Assembly (NCBI GenBank): GCA_028820935.1 | Contig: JAPPHZ010000030.1 | Span: 62,001-126,000 of the forward strand | Source of the DNA: a bacterium | Lineage (GTDB): Bacteria; Actinomycetota; Acidimicrobiia; Spongiisociales; Spongiisociaceae | Length of the DNA stretch: 64,000 nucleotides | Reading direction: 5' to 3' | Shown: positions 8,760-18,258 of the stretch, piece by piece | Numbering within the stretch: the stretch's first letter is position 1 | Layout of the letters: each line of letters begins with the position of its first letter | The notes under the pieces: generated by a model | Seen by the model: the letters and a program-made list of their open reading frames with translations, nothing else | What the model was told of the DNA's origin: nothing | Databases searched by the model: none | Made by a program: the position numbers and the translations under genes

Positions 8760-9101
8760 TCAGGCCCCCAGCATTCGAGACACCACGGGGAAACGGTGGG
8801 CGAGAAGCAGGACCGAGCCGTCCTGGCACACCCACAGGTGCTCGTTGGCCCTGAACCAACGGTGGGGAGGCAGCGCGTCCATGGTTGATCGTTCGGAGGG
8901 GTTGGCGGGCCGGAAAGCCATGACCTCACCGGCCGGGGCGCCGATCGCCTCCACCCGGCCGACCAGGCGGTAGTCGGCGAACAGCGCCGCCATACCCCCG
9001 AAGGAGTCCCGGTTGCGGAAGGTGACGGTCCTGCATTCCTCGCAGGCGACGACCGCCACGCCGCCGCGGATCACCGGGGTGGTTTCATGGGTCCGGCACA
9101 T
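8760..9101 (-). CDS. Small hypothetical protein with a CxxH...CxxC zinc-ribbon-like pattern
   Basis: Predicted 113 aa of unknown function. The N-terminus has Cys2-x2-His5 and Cys20-x2-Cys23, a spacing that could bind one metal ion; the remainder has no motif I recognise. I start it at ATG 9101 because no ribosome site precedes any candidate start. A CTGTCACAG-N8-CACGAT sequence (9131-9109, minus strand) would place transcription start at or near that codon, giving a leaderless message. ATG 9110 is a possible alternative three codons upstream. It is divergent from the nuo operon. The hexamer CACGAT is a poor -10, so the promoter reading is tentative. Confidence 0.55.
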   Translation of the reverse strand: MCRTHETTPVIRGGVAVVACEECRTVTFRNRDSFGGMAALFADYRLVGRVEAIGAPAGEVMAFRPANPSERSTMDALPPHRWFRANEHLWVCQDGSVLLLAHRFPVVSRMLGA

Positions 9102-9108
9102 CAACACC

Positions 9109-9131
9109 ATCGTGCCACGAGCCTGTGACAG
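9109..9131 (-). promoter_or_regulatory. Weak CTGTCACAG-N8-hexamer promoter candidate
   Basis: Minus-strand CTGTCACAG (9131-9123), eight bases, then CACGAT. The nonamer is identical to the one before recA, but the hexamer lacks the initial T of TAnnnT. It is a weaker member of the family described at 55623, 57927, 61392 and 28033. Confidence 0.3.
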
Positions 9132-9250
9132 AACCCGGTATTTCGCCCCGCGTCCCCATGTCGCCGGCCCCACCGGCGGGCATCGGCTGCCACCGCGTCC
9201 TCATCTCGGGTTGTCCGCCTTCCGCTCGCCCGGGACATGGCGGCCCCGTT

Positions 9251-9279
9251 TTGGCGATCATCGCGCCCGTTCGTAGGAT
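9251..9279 (+). promoter_or_regulatory. Candidate sigma-70 promoter of the nuo operon
   Basis: TTGGCG (9251-9256) and TAGGAT (9274-9279) are separated by exactly 17 bases. The nuoA ribosome site GGAGAGGTGG (9291-9300) and GTG start (9302) follow at a suitable distance. No other promoter-like sequence is obvious before the operon, and most junctions inside it overlap. Confidence 0.5.
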
Positions 9280-9301
9280 TGGCTTCTCGCGGAGAGGTGG
9301 C

Positions 9302-9721
9302 GTGGAGCTTTCCGATTATCTCCCCATAGCGGTCATGCTGGTGCTGGCCACATTGTTCGCCGGCGTATCAATGATCGTTTCCTACCTCATCTCGTACAAG
9401 CGTCCCACCGCCGAGAAGCTGGAGCCCTACGAGTGCGGCATCGTTACCGAGGCCGAGCCGATCCAGCGCTTCCCGGTCAAGTTCTACCTGGTCGCCATCC
9501 TCTTCGTCATTTTCGATGTGGAGATCATCTTCCTGTTCGCCTGGGCGTCGGTGTTCGGGACGCTGGGCTGGGGTGGGGTCGCCGCTATCGCCATCTTCAC
9601 CCTGCTGATCGTCGAGACCCTCGGCTACGTGTGGAAGCGCGGCGCCCTGGACTGGAACGTGTCGCGGCGCGCCCGGTACCGATCGGCCGTGGATGCTCCG
9701 GTCGGCGAGCCGGTGGCCTGA
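9302..9721 (+). CDS. nuoA: NADH-quinone oxidoreductase subunit A
   Basis: 139 aa membrane subunit of complex I. Three hydrophobic segments are visible, with the family motifs KLEPYECG and [19 protein letters not shown] that form part of the quinone-site/TM loop with NuoH and NuoJ. The reading frame is open far upstream, but GTG 9302 is chosen because GGAGAGGTGG sits directly before it and the protein then starts at the usual point before TM1. It is the first gene of the nuo operon, and its TGA overlaps the nuoB ATG (TGATG). The C-terminal ~25 residues are polar and not conserved. Confidence 0.95.
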   Translation: MELSDYLPIAVMLVLATLFAGVSMIVSYLISYKRPTAEKLEPYECGIVTEAEPIQRFPVKFYLVAILFVIFDVEIIFLFAWASVFGTLGWGGVAAIAIFTLLIVETLGYVWKRGALDWNVSRRARYRSAVDAPVGEPVA

Positions 9722-10191
9722 TGGCTCATTTGACCTCTCCTCCGCAGCTCCTGACCACCACGCTGGGGAAGGCCATGCGGTGGTCTCAGCAGCAGTCGAT
9801 GTGGCCCGCCACCTTCGGCCTGGCCTGTTGCGCCATCGAGATGATGGCCACCGGCACGGCCCACAACGACCTGGCCCGGTTCGGCATGGAGGTGTTCCGG
9901 GCCTCTCCCCGCCAGGCCGACCTGATGGTGGTGGCCGGTCGGGTGTCCCAGAAGATGGCTCCGGTCCTCCGTCAGGTGTACGACCAGATGGCGGATCCCA
10001 AATGGGTGATCTCGATGGGCGCCTGCGCCTCGACCGGTGGCATGTTCAACAACTACGCACTGGTTCAGGGCGTCGATCAGATCGTCCCGGTCGACGTTTA
10101 CGTGCCGGGATGCCCGCCGGGCCCGCAGTCGCTGATGCACGGGATACTTACCCTTCAGGACAAGGTGGTGTCGGGGGAGTTGGCTCGTTGA
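9721..10191 (+). CDS. nuoB: NADH-quinone oxidoreductase subunit B
   Basis: 156 aa peripheral-arm subunit that holds cluster N2, the last Fe-S centre before quinone. All four ligands are present: tandem Cys36-Cys37 (LACCAIEM), Cys102 (GACAS) and Cys131 (PGCPPGP). ATG 9721 overlaps the nuoA stop, and the nuoB stop overlaps the nuoC ATG, so translation is probably coupled. A longer upstream reading in this frame is only overlap with nuoA. Length and motifs are standard. Confidence 0.97.
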   Translation: MAHLTSPPQLLTTTLGKAMRWSQQQSMWPATFGLACCAIEMMATGTAHNDLARFGMEVFRASPRQADLMVVAGRVSQKMAPVLRQVYDQMADPKWVISMGACASTGGMFNNYALVQGVDQIVPVDVYVPGCPPGPQSLMHGILTLQDKVVSGELAR

Positions 10192-10700
10192 TGTCCGGCG
10201 ACAGCTCGCCCGGTCCCGCAGCCGGCGCCGACGAGGTGCTGGCGAGCCTCAGCGAAGCGGTTCCCTCTGCCGAGGCCGGCCACTCGCTGGGTGATCATGT
10301 CGTCCGCGTCCCGGCCGAGGATCTGGCCAGGCTGGCCGGGGCGGCCCGCGCCCAGGGCTTCGAGATGTGTTCGGACATCACCGTCGTGGACTACCTGGGC
10401 AAGCGGAGGGTTCGGTTCGAGGTGGTGGTCAACCTTGTGTCAGTGCAGCACAACCGCCGTCTCCGCATACTGGTGCCGGTCCCGGAAGGCGATCCCGAGG
10501 TGCCGTCGCTGGTTCCGGTCTATCCCGGCGCCAACTTCCTGGAGCGCGAGGCGTACGACATGTTCGGCATCCGCTTCGCCGGCCATCCCGATCTCACCCG
10601 CATCCTGATGCCCGACGACTGGATGGGCCATCCCCTCCGCCGTGATTTCGAGGTGGGCGCCGTCCCGGTCCAGTTCAAAGCCTCGCCCCGGGTGACATGA
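10191..10700 (+). CDS. nuoC: NADH-quinone oxidoreductase subunit C
   Basis: 169 aa, the 30-kDa-type subunit of the complex I connecting module. The C-terminal signature EREAYDMFGIRFAGHPDLTR, then ILMPDDWMGHPLRRDF, is intact. Residues 1-~35 are a less conserved, Ala/Ser-rich leader. The ATG overlaps the nuoB stop, and the stop overlaps the nuoD ATG (ATGA), so nuoC and nuoD are separate proteins here, unlike the NuoCD fusion of E. coli. Confidence 0.95.
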   Translation: MSGDSSPGPAAGADEVLASLSEAVPSAEAGHSLGDHVVRVPAEDLARLAGAARAQGFEMCSDITVVDYLGKRRVRFEVVVNLVSVQHNRRLRILVPVPEGDPEVPSLVPVYPGANFLEREAYDMFGIRFAGHPDLTRILMPDDWMGHPLRRDFEVGAVPVQFKASPRVT

Positions 10701-12055
10701 TGGCTGAGCCGACCGCCACCACCGACATCTGGGTGTCCGGCACCGAAGCCCCCGAGGTCTCGGAGTGGATGGTGGCCGGGACCGACGAGGGTGCTCAGGA
10801 GATGGAGCGCGATGAGACGGTCGAGAGGAGCGTCGAGCAGCGGGGCTCCCGCGTCGTTGACGACTGGGTGGTCGACGACACCGTTGACGACGACGAGCGG
10901 ATGATCGTCAACATGGGACCCCAGCACCCTTCCACCCACGGGGTGCTGAGGCTCAATATCGAACTGGAAGGCGAGATCGTTCGCAGGGTCAAGCCGATAA
11001 TCGGCTACCTCCATACCGGTATGGAGAAGACCGCCGAGACCCTGACCTTCCTCCAGGGCGGCACCAACGTCACCCGCATGGACTATCTGGCGCCCCTCCA
11101 CAACGAGCTCTGCTACTCGCTGGCGACAGAGAAACTCCTGGGCGTGGAGATCCCGCCGCGCGCCCAGGCCATCCGGATCCTGATGACCGAGCTCAACCGG
11201 GTGTCCTCACACCTGGTCGCCACCGCCACCAACGGGATGGACATCGGAGCGCTGTCGATGATGATGTACGGCTTCCGGGAACGGGAGCTGATTCTGGCCT
11301 TCTTCGAGAAGACCACCGGTCTGCGGATGAACCACAACTACATCCGTCCGGGCGGCGTGGCGGCCGACCTGCCGGACGGGTGGGAGGAGGACGTGGCCGA
11401 GATCCTCGAGCGGATCCCGGTGGCCATCCGGGACTACGAGGATCTCCTGAAGGAGAATCCCATCTGGACGGGCCGGACCCGGGGAATCGGGATCATCACC
11501 GCGGACGAGTGCCTGGCCTACGGCGTCACCGGCCCGACCCTGCGGGCGGCGGGAGTGCCGTGGGACCTGCGCAAGGCCCAGCCCTACTCGGGCATCGAAG
11601 CGTACGAATTCGACGTGGTGACCGGGAGCCGGGGGGATGTCTACGACCGCTACCGGGTCCGGATCGGTGAGATACACCAGTCGCTGCGCATCGTCGAGCA
11701 GGCGGCCGCCACCATGCCCCGCGGTGACTACAAGACGGACGACCGCAAAGTGTCGCCCCCTCCCAGGGAGCGTATCGACGAGTCGATGGAGGCTCTCATC
11801 CATCACTTCAAGATCTACACCGAAGGGTTCAAGGTCCCCGCAGGAGAGACCTATGCGGCCATCGAGGCGCCGAGAGGGGAGTTGGGCTGCTACCTGGTGT
11901 CCGACGGGAGCGGCGCGCCGCTGCGAATGCACACCCGGGCGCCCTCCTTCTCCAACCTCCAGGCGCTTCCGATCATGATGGCGGACTCGTTGGTGGCCGA
12001 CACGGTGGCGTGCATAGCGTCGCTGGATCCGGTGATGGGCGATGTGGATCGGTAG
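10697..12055 (+). CDS. nuoD: NADH-quinone oxidoreductase subunit D, with acidic N-terminal extension
   Basis: 452 aa, the 49-kDa-type subunit forming the quinone chamber with NuoB. The conserved core begins at about residue 72 with NMGPQHPSTHGVLRL, followed by GYLHTGMEK and the RGELGCYL region; it ends in the canonical DPVMGDVDR. Before the core is a strongly acidic, polar extension of roughly 70 residues (many Asp/Glu, including VVDDTVDDDE) that most homologues lack. ATG 10697 overlaps the nuoC stop; a second ATG follows immediately, so the exact first residue is ambiguous by one. Confidence 0.95.
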   Translation: MMAEPTATTDIWVSGTEAPEVSEWMVAGTDEGAQEMERDETVERSVEQRGSRVVDDWVVDDTVDDDERMIVNMGPQHPSTHGVLRLNIELEGEIVRRVKPIIGYLHTGMEKTAETLTFLQGGTNVTRMDYLAPLHNELCYSLATEKLLGVEIPPRAQAIRILMTELNRVSSHLVATATNGMDIGALSMMMYGFRERELILAFFEKTTGLRMNHNYIRPGGVAADLPDGWEEDVAEILERIPVAIRDYEDLLKENPIWTGRTRGIGIITADECLAYGVTGPTLRAAGVPWDLRKAQPYSGIEAYEFDVVTGSRGDVYDRYRVRIGEIHQSLRIVEQAAATMPRGDYKTDDRKVSPPPRERIDESMEALIHHFKIYTEGFKVPAGETYAAIEAPRGELGCYLVSDGSGAPLRMHTRAPSFSNLQALPIMMADSLVADTVACIASLDPVMGDVDR

Positions 12056-12061
12056 GCGGAG

Positions 12062-14077
12062 ATGACGTACGCCTGGTCGGACGCGGCCGAGGAACGGGCC
12101 CGGCAGATCATTGCCGGCTACCCCCGGCCCCGTTCCGCGATCATGCCCCTTCTCTACATCGCCATGAAGGAGGATCTGGACCGGGGCGCGGACCGGCTCA
12201 CCGAGGACGGCATGCGCCGGGTGGCGGACCTGGTGGGTGTCACCCCCGCCCAGGTGGTGGCGGTGGCCAGCTTCTACACGATGTATAAGCGGGACCGGGT
12301 CGGCAAGTACCTGGTGTCGGTGTGCACGTCCCTCTCGTGCTGGCTCGACGGCGCCGACGAGGTGCTCCACGCGGTCGAGTCCGAGGCCGGGGTTCCGTCC
12401 GGCCACACCGACCCCGACGGAGCGATCACCCCCGAGCACGTGGAGTGCATCGGCGCCTGCGGAGGGTCGCCCGCGCTCCAGGTCAATTACGAGTTCGTGG
12501 AGGGGGTCACGCCCGCCAAGGCAAGGGAGATGGTCCGTTGGCTCCGCACCGAGGAGCCCGATGCGGCGACCGGTGACGAACTCCAGGCCAGGTTCGGCGG
12601 GCGGACCGCGTTCCCGTGGGCCATTCCCGAGCCGGCTGGCGCCGCCGGACCCGTTCCGGCCTGCGCGTCGCTGGGGACGGCGGTTGAATCCAACGGCCAC
12701 GTCCCGGAGCTGGACACGTCCAAGACCGTGGGGAACGGCGATCTCCCGATGATCCTCACCGACCGGATGAACCATCACCCGGCTAACAGCCACGCCCTGG
12801 CCACCTACGAGGCAACCGGGGGTTACTCCGCGCTCCGCATGGTGTTCGGCGACCCGGGCATGACCCCGGCCGAGATCACGAATGACATCAAGGCCTCCAT
12901 GTTGCGGGGCCGTGGCGGGGCCGGGTTCCCGGCCGGTGTCAAGTGGGGCTTCCTGGCGCCGGCGCGCCCGTCCTACCTGGTGGTCAACGCCGACGAGTCG
13001 GAGCCGGGCACCTTCAAGGACCGCCAGCTCATGGAGCGTGATCCGCACCAGATGATCGAGGGCATCATCATCTCGTCCTACGCGACCGAGGTGAACCACG
13101 CTTTCGTATACGTCCGGGGCGAGTATCCGAAGGCGACCCGGCGTGTCGAGGCCGCGGTCGAGGAGGCCTACCGGGCCGGGTACCTCGGTCGGGACATCCT
13201 CGGATCGGGTTACGACCTCGACCTGACCGTCCATCTGGGCGCCGGCGCCTACATCTGCGGGGAGGAGACCGCCCTGCTCAACAGCCTCGAGGGCAGGCGG
13301 GGCGAGCCGCGGATCAAGCCGCCCTACTTCCCTGCCGCCAAGGGGCTCTACATGATGCCCACCATCGTGAACAACGTGGAAACCCTGTCCAACGTTCCCT
13401 GGATCATCACGGCGGGCGGCGCCGCCTATGCCGCCATCGGCCCCGAAGGCTCGCCCGGCAAGCGGATGTGCTCCATCTCCGGCCACGTCAACCGTCCGGG
13501 CAACTACGAGATCGTGGAGGGTCTGACCTGGCGGGAGCTGATCTTCGACCTGGCGGGAGGCATCCGCAACGGGAACCGGCTCAAGGCCTGGGTGCCGGGC
13601 GGGGCCTCCGCGCCCTGGTTCGTCCCCGAGCTCCACCTCGACACCGAGGTGACCAAGGAGGCGATCGACGGGCACGGATCGATGACCGGCTCCGGAGCGG
13701 TCATCGTGATGGACCACACCACCGACATGGTGGCGGCCGCCGAACGCCTGGTGCGGTTCTTCGCCCACGAGTCCTGCGGGCAGTGCACCCCGTGCCGCGA
13801 GGGGACCGTCTGGATCGACCTGATCCTGCGGCGCATCATGGACCGCCAGGGCCGCCCGGTGGACGCCGATCTCTTGCTGGACGTGTCCGACAACATCTCG
13901 CCCGGGCTCCGGTGGCCCCCCGCCATGACCACCATATGCCCGCTCGGACCCTCGGCCGTCTCGCCGGTGGTGTCGCTCCTCGAGCATTTTCGAGACGAGG
14001 TGGACAGCTACCTGGAGCAGGCCGAACTGCTGGCGCAGGCCAACCTGGTGCCCGTGTCGATCGGCGGCGCGAGATGA
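12062..14077 (+). CDS. nuoEF: NuoE-NuoF fusion, NADH dehydrogenase module of complex I
   Basis: One uninterrupted frame of 671 aa. Residues 1-~180 are NuoE (thioredoxin-like, 24-kDa type) with the 2Fe-2S ligands Cys88, Cys93, Cys129 and Cys133. A linker of about 50 residues rich in Pro/Ala/Gly follows. From ~230 onwards it is NuoF (51-kDa type): FMN/NADH glycine loop LRGRGGAGFPAGVKW (281-295), ESEPGTFKDR, ICGEETALLNSLEGRRGEPR, and N3 cluster ligands Cys572, Cys575, Cys578 and Cys626. The module takes electrons from NADH to FMN and on through the Fe-S chain. In most bacteria these are two genes. No stop or frame slip is seen at the junction and the linker is plausible, so I read a true fusion. 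The stop overlaps the nuoG ATG. Confidence 0.95.
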   Translation: MTYAWSDAAEERARQIIAGYPRPRSAIMPLLYIAMKEDLDRGADRLTEDGMRRVADLVGVTPAQVVAVASFYTMYKRDRVGKYLVSVCTSLSCWLDGADEVLHAVESEAGVPSGHTDPDGAITPEHVECIGACGGSPALQVNYEFVEGVTPAKAREMVRWLRTEEPDAATGDELQARFGGRTAFPWAIPEPAGAAGPVPACASLGTAVESNGHVPELDTSKTVGNGDLPMILTDRMNHHPANSHALATYEATGGYSALRMVFGDPGMTPAEITNDIKASMLRGRGGAGFPAGVKWGFLAPARPSYLVVNADESEPGTFKDRQLMERDPHQMIEGIIISSYATEVNHAFVYVRGEYPKATRRVEAAVEEAYRAGYLGRDILGSGYDLDLTVHLGAGAYICGEETALLNSLEGRRGEPRIKPPYFPAAKGLYMMPTIVNNVETLSNVPWIITAGGAAYAAIGPEGSPGKRMCSISGHVNRPGNYEIVEGLTWRELIFDLAGGIRNGNRLKAWVPGGASAPWFVPELHLDTEVTKEAIDGHGSMTGSGAVIVMDHTTDMVAAAERLVRFFAHESCGQCTPCREGTVWIDLILRRIMDRQGRPVDADLLLDVSDNISPGLRWPPAMTTICPLGPSAVSPVVSLLEHFRDEVDSYLEQAELLAQANLVPVSIGGAR

Positions 14078-16509
14078 GCGGGGACGACCGGGCGATGGTC
14101 GGCCTGACGATCGACGGTATGGAGGTGGAGGCGCCCGCCGGAGAGTTGCTGATCAAGGCGGCCGAGGACAACGGCGTCTACATCCCGCGCTTCTGCTGGC
14201 ACCCGCGGATGAACCCGGTGGGAATGTGCCGGATGTGCCTGGTCGAGATCGAGACCCCGCGCGGCAGGATCCTCGTCCCCTCCTGCGTGCAGCCGGTCAA
14301 CGACGGGATGGTGGCGCACACCGAGTCGGCCCCCGCCAAGAAGGCGCAGGAAGGCGTGCTCGAGTTCCTCCTGGCCAACCATCCTCTGGACTGCCCGGTG
14401 TGCGACAAGGGCGGTGAGTGCCCGCTCCAGGACCAGACCATGTCCTACGGCCCCGGAGAGAGCCGCTTCGTGGAGGAGAAGCGCCACTTCGCCAAGCCGG
14501 TGCCGATCAGCGACCTGGTCCTGCTCGACCGGGAGCGCTGCATCCTGTGCGCCCGCTGCACCAGGTTCTCGGACGAGATCTCGGGGGATCCGCTGATCGA
14601 GTTCCAGGGCCGGAGCGGCCACACCCAGGTGCTGACCTTCCCGGACGAGCCGTTCAATTCCTATTTCTCGGGCAACACCGTGCAGATCTGCCCGGTAGGC
14701 GCGCTGACGGCCGTTCCCTACCGCTTCCGGGCTCGACCCTGGGATCTCGACATCGGCGAGAGCACCGGGACCATGCACACCGAGGGCGCCGGCATCTCGG
14801 TGCACGTTTCCCAGAACCGCGTGCTCCGCTTCCTGGGTCTCGACATCGGCGCCACCAACCAGGGATGGTTGTCCGACAAGGAACGGTTCGGATTCGAGTT
14901 CATCGCTTCTCCCGAGCGGCTCCGCACCCCGCTCATCAAGGATGGGGACGGATTCAGGGAGGCAGGGTGGGGTGAAGCCCTGGACCTGGTGGCGGAGCGG
15001 CTCCTGGCGGCGCTCACGACCGGTGGCGGGGCATCGGTGGCGGCCCTGGGAGGGGCTCGGGGCACCAACGAGGACGCCTACGCGCTGTCCAAGTTCATGC
15101 GGGTGGCGGTGGGATCCAACCACCTCGACGCCGGGCTCGGCGACGGTCTCCCCGCCCGGTTCCTCACCGGATTGGCGGGTCGCGGACGGATCGACGACCT
15201 CGAGACCGCTCGCACCATCCTTCTGTGGGGTCCAGACCTCAAGGAGACCCACCCCATCCTCTACCTGCGGGTCAGGCGAGCCGCCCAGGAGTTGGGAGCC
15301 ACGCTGATCGTGGTCCATCCCCGCCGGACCGGGCTTGACGACCGGGCCGACCACAAGTTGACCTACCGGCCGGGGGAGGGTGCGCAGATCCTGGAGCGGC
15401 TGAAGGCCGGGGCCGGGGAGCTCCAGGCCGTGCGGGATGCGCTGGGCCGGGGTCCCCTGGTAGCGCTGGTGGGACGTCCCGGACTGGCCGAGGATCCCCG
15501 CCTGGCCGAGTCGGTCGCGGCCTTCGCCCGGTCCCTCGGCGCGTCCCTGCTCCCGCTCGTCCACCGGGGCAACACATTCGGAGCGTTCGACATGGGCGTG
15601 GCGCCCGACCTGCTCCCGGGCCGCCTGCCGATCGAGGGCGCGGCGGGGCGCTTGGTTGACGCCTGGGGAGCGATTCCTGCGGGCCCCGGCCTCGACGCCG
15701 TCGGGATCGCCGCCGCCTGCAGCGCGGGCGAGATCGAGGTGCTCCTCCTGTACGGCGCCGATCCGGTCCGCGACCTGGTGGGCTTCGACGGATCCGCCGC
15801 CCTGTCGGGAGCGGGCTTCGTGGTGGCGATGGACCTCTTCCTCACCGATTCATCCCGCCGGGCCGATGTGGTGTTCCCCGCTCTGGGATTCGGGGAGAAG
15901 AAGGGCGCGGTGACCAACCTGGAGGGCCGCGTCCAGATTGTGAACCGGCTGGTGCCGGGTCCCGGGCAGGCCCGGGCCGACTGGTCGGTCCTGGACGATC
16001 TGGCAGATCGCCTGGGCCGCCCGCTCAACCTGGGATCGGAGCGGGATATCGCCGACGAGATCTCCCGGCTGGCGCCTGCCTACGCCGGCATTACCTGGGA
16101 CCACCTCGAATGGGATGCCCGGGAGGGCGAGGTTGCCCCGATCGACCCCGCTGACCAGCCCTTCGTCCACGAGCCGCGCCACCAGGATCTCAACGGCAGG
16201 GTCGAAGGCCACACCCTCCACCTGGCCCGTACCCTCTATGACGACGGCGTGCTGCTCCGGCACTGCCCCTCCCTGGCGCCGCTGGCGCCGGGTGCGGGCG
16301 CCTACATAACCCCGGCCCATGCCGCCTCGCTGGCTGTGGCGGAGGGCGATGAGGTGGTGGTCCGGGTGGGGCGCCGGACGGTGCGGTTGCCGGCGCGGAT
16401 CGATCAGAGCCTGGCGGAGGGCTCGGTCTACATTCCGTTCAACCAGCCCGGTACGGGAGTCGTGGACAACTCGCTCGACGTCAGCGTCTCCGTAGGGGAG
16501 CCGTCCTGA
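14074..16509 (+). CDS. nuoG: NADH-quinone oxidoreductase subunit G
   Basis: 811 aa. The N-terminal ferredoxin-like part has the 2Fe-2S ligands Cys41, Cys52, Cys55 and Cys71, the His103/Cys107/Cys110/Cys116 4Fe-4S site, and a further 4Fe-4S site Cys156/Cys159/Cys162 with Cys206 (ICPVGAL). The rest is a molybdopterin-oxidoreductase-like domain (about 220-811), as in other NuoG proteins, where it carries no cofactor. It includes LLYGADPVRD and the end of a formate-dehydrogenase-like C-terminal barrel. ATG 14074 overlaps the nuoEF stop. The stop TGA 16507-16509 overlaps the nuoH ATG. Confidence 0.95.
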   Translation: MSGDDRAMVGLTIDGMEVEAPAGELLIKAAEDNGVYIPRFCWHPRMNPVGMCRMCLVEIETPRGRILVPSCVQPVNDGMVAHTESAPAKKAQEGVLEFLLANHPLDCPVCDKGGECPLQDQTMSYGPGESRFVEEKRHFAKPVPISDLVLLDRERCILCARCTRFSDEISGDPLIEFQGRSGHTQVLTFPDEPFNSYFSGNTVQICPVGALTAVPYRFRARPWDLDIGESTGTMHTEGAGISVHVSQNRVLRFLGLDIGATNQGWLSDKERFGFEFIASPERLRTPLIKDGDGFREAGWGEALDLVAERLLAALTTGGGASVAALGGARGTNEDAYALSKFMRVAVGSNHLDAGLGDGLPARFLTGLAGRGRIDDLETARTILLWGPDLKETHPILYLRVRRAAQELGATLIVVHPRRTGLDDRADHKLTYRPGEGAQILERLKAGAGELQAVRDALGRGPLVALVGRPGLAEDPRLAESVAAFARSLGASLLPLVHRGNTFGAFDMGVAPDLLPGRLPIEGAAGRLVDAWGAIPAGPGLDAVGIAAACSAGEIEVLLLYGADPVRDLVGFDGSAALSGAGFVVAMDLFLTDSSRRADVVFPALGFGEKKGAVTNLEGRVQIVNRLVPGPGQARADWSVLDDLADRLGRPLNLGSERDIADEISRLAPAYAGITWDHLEWDAREGEVAPIDPADQPFVHEPRHQDLNGRVEGHTLHLARTLYDDGVLLRHCPSLAPLAPGAGAYITPAHAASLAVAEGDEVVVRVGRRTVRLPARIDQSLAEGSVYIPFNQPGTGVVDNSLDVSVSVGEPS

Positions 16510-17594
16510 TGGACTGGATCGATCTGGGTCTGGTGGCGCTGCGGGTGGTGGTGATCTTCGGGCTGCTCCAGGTCGTGACCATCCTGCTGATCTGGTTCGA
16601 GCGCAAGGTGGTGGCCGACATGCAGAACCGGATCGGGCCCGACCGGGCCGGTCCGTTCGGGATACTCCAGACCGTTGCGGACGGCTTGAAGCTGTTCTTC
16701 AAGGAGCAGGTGACGCCCCGCAAGGTCGAACTCGGCCTCTACCTGGCGGCACCGATGCTGGCTGCCGTTCCCGCCTTCCTGATGTTCATGGTGGTGCCCT
16801 TCGGCCGTCCCGTCCGGATCACCCTGGGCGGCGAGGAGCGGCTGATCCCCGTACAGGGCGCCGACCTCAACGTCGGCCTGCTCTACGTGCTGGCCATGTC
16901 GTCGGTGGCCGTCTACGCGGTGGTGCTGGCCGGCTGGTCCTCGGGTTCCAAGTACCCGTTGCTCGGCGGGGTGCGGGCCACCGCTCAGGCCATCTCCTAC
17001 GAGGCCGCCATGGGCCTGTCGCTGGTGCCGGTGGTGCTCTTCACCGGATCTCTCAGCCTCTCCGAGATCGTGGCCGCCCAGGCGGGAAGCCTGACCTTCT
17101 TCGGCAGGGCGCTCAGCCTCCCGGCCTGGAACGTGATCGTTCTCGCCCCATCCTTCATCATCTTCTTCATCGCCGCGGTGGCCGAGACCAACCGGGCCCC
17201 CTTCGACCTGGTCGAGGCGGAGCAGGAGATCGTGGGCGGGTTCCACACGGAGTACTCCGGGTTGCGCTTCGCGCTGTTCTTCCTGGCCGAGTACATCAAC
17301 ATCTTCACCATGTCGGGCCTGGCCGTGACCCTGTTCCTGGGAGGCTGGGCCGGGCCCACCTGGGACGGCTCGGTGCCGCTGCTGGTGAGCGCCATCCTCC
17401 CGACCGTCTGGTTCTTCTTGAAGGTGGTGGTGTTCCTGTTCATTTTCGTATGGCTGCGGGCCACGCTCCCGCGCCTCCGTTACGACCAGCTGATGACCCT
17501 CGGCTGGAAACGGCTCATACCGGCCTCGCTGGTGTGGCTGTTCTTCATCGGGGGAGCGATGGCTGTCCGACAGTTCGGGCTTCCATGGGGGTGA
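16509..17594 (+). CDS. nuoH: NADH-quinone oxidoreductase subunit H
   Basis: 361 aa membrane subunit with about eight hydrophobic helices, at the junction of the peripheral and membrane arms. Family motifs are present: [21 protein letters not shown] near the start, DGLKLFFKE, and [20 protein letters not shown] in the quinone-cavity loop with its conserved acidic residues. GFHTEYSG follows. Length and topology are standard. The start overlaps the nuoG stop, and the next gene begins one base after its stop. Confidence 0.97.
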   Translation: MDWIDLGLVALRVVVIFGLLQVVTILLIWFERKVVADMQNRIGPDRAGPFGILQTVADGLKLFFKEQVTPRKVELGLYLAAPMLAAVPAFLMFMVVPFGRPVRITLGGEERLIPVQGADLNVGLLYVLAMSSVAVYAVVLAGWSSGSKYPLLGGVRATAQAISYEAAMGLSLVPVVLFTGSLSLSEIVAAQAGSLTFFGRALSLPAWNVIVLAPSFIIFFIAAVAETNRAPFDLVEAEQEIVGGFHTEYSGLRFALFFLAEYINIFTMSGLAVTLFLGGWAGPTWDGSVPLLVSAILPTVWFFLKVVVFLFIFVWLRATLPRLRYDQLMTLGWKRLIPASLVWLFFIGGAMAVRQFGLPWG

Positions 17595-17595
17595 T

Positions 17596-18258
17596 ATGGG
17601 ACCGGTAGAGGCTTTCCTGCGAGGAATGGCGGTGACCGGCCGCCAGTTCATCGCCACCATCACCGGCCGGGGTCTGGTGACCACCCAGTACCCGAAGGTG
17701 ATGCGGGAGAAACCGCAGCGCTTCCACGGCCGGCACGTCCTCAACCGCTACGAGGACGGCATGGAGAAGTGCATCGGTTGCGAGCTGTGCGCCGGGGCCT
17801 GTCCGGCCCGCTGCATCTACGTCCGGGGAGCCGACAACCCGCCGGATGACCCTGTGAGTCCCGGCGAGCGCTACGGGTTCGTGTACGAGATCAACATGCT
17901 GCGCTGCATCTTCTGCGGCCTGTGCGTCGAGGCCTGCCCCACCGAGGCCATCACCCACACCCAGCTGTTCGAGATGTCGACCACCAACCGGAGCGACGCC
18001 ATCTACACCAAGACCGAGCTGCTGGTGGACGAAGACGGCCAACCCAACCACATGTTCGACACGGACCGGTTCGCCGACTTCGGCGAGTTGGCCAAGGCGG
18101 ACGGATGGCTGCGGGCCACGGCGCCCCAGGGCCGGGCTTCGTACGAGGGCCGGGTGGCCTGGTCGGGATCGGCGGGAGTGGGTATCCGCCCGCCGGAGCG
18201 TGGCCAGTCCGAGCTTTCCGACGAGGACCGTGCGGACTCAGAGGACGCTGACGGCTGA
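17596..18258 (+). CDS. nuoI: NADH-quinone oxidoreductase subunit I
   Basis: 220 aa, the 8Fe ferredoxin-type subunit that holds clusters N6a and N6b. Two complete CxxCxxCxxxC motifs are visible: Cys59/62/65/69 ([12 protein letters not shown]) and Cys104/107/110/114 ([12 protein letters not shown]). The C-terminal ~60 residues are polar and probably disordered, longer than in E. coli NuoI but common in actinobacteria. The stop overlaps the nuoJ ATG at 18258. Confidence 0.97.
   Translation: MGPVEAFLRGMAVTGRQFIATITGRGLVTTQYPKVMREKPQRFHGRHVLNRYEDGMEKCIGCELCAGACPARCIYVRGADNPPDDPVSPGERYGFVYEINMLRCIFCGLCVEACPTEAITHTQLFEMSTTNRSDAIYTKTELLVDEDGQPNHMFDTDRFADFGELAKADGWLRATAPQGRASYEGRVAWSGSAGVGIRPPERGQSELSDEDRADSEDADG

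Noticed and set aside
8552-8929. 125-codon minus-strand frame across MITE-like copy A
   Set aside because: It joins the element to the wrong frame of the small zinc-ribbon gene. Copy B does not keep the frame.
12590-12760. Possible frameshift or missed stop joining nuoE and nuoF
   Set aside because: The frame is continuous, codon use does not change, and both domains are complete with a normal-looking linker.
11207-13987. A 926-codon minus-strand open frame opposite nuoD/nuoEF, and similar long frames opposite dnaE, nuoM and topA
   Set aside because: Compositionally low-complexity (His/Gly/Arg/Asp-rich) translations without known motifs, lying antisense to clear genes; they arise from high GC at third positions.
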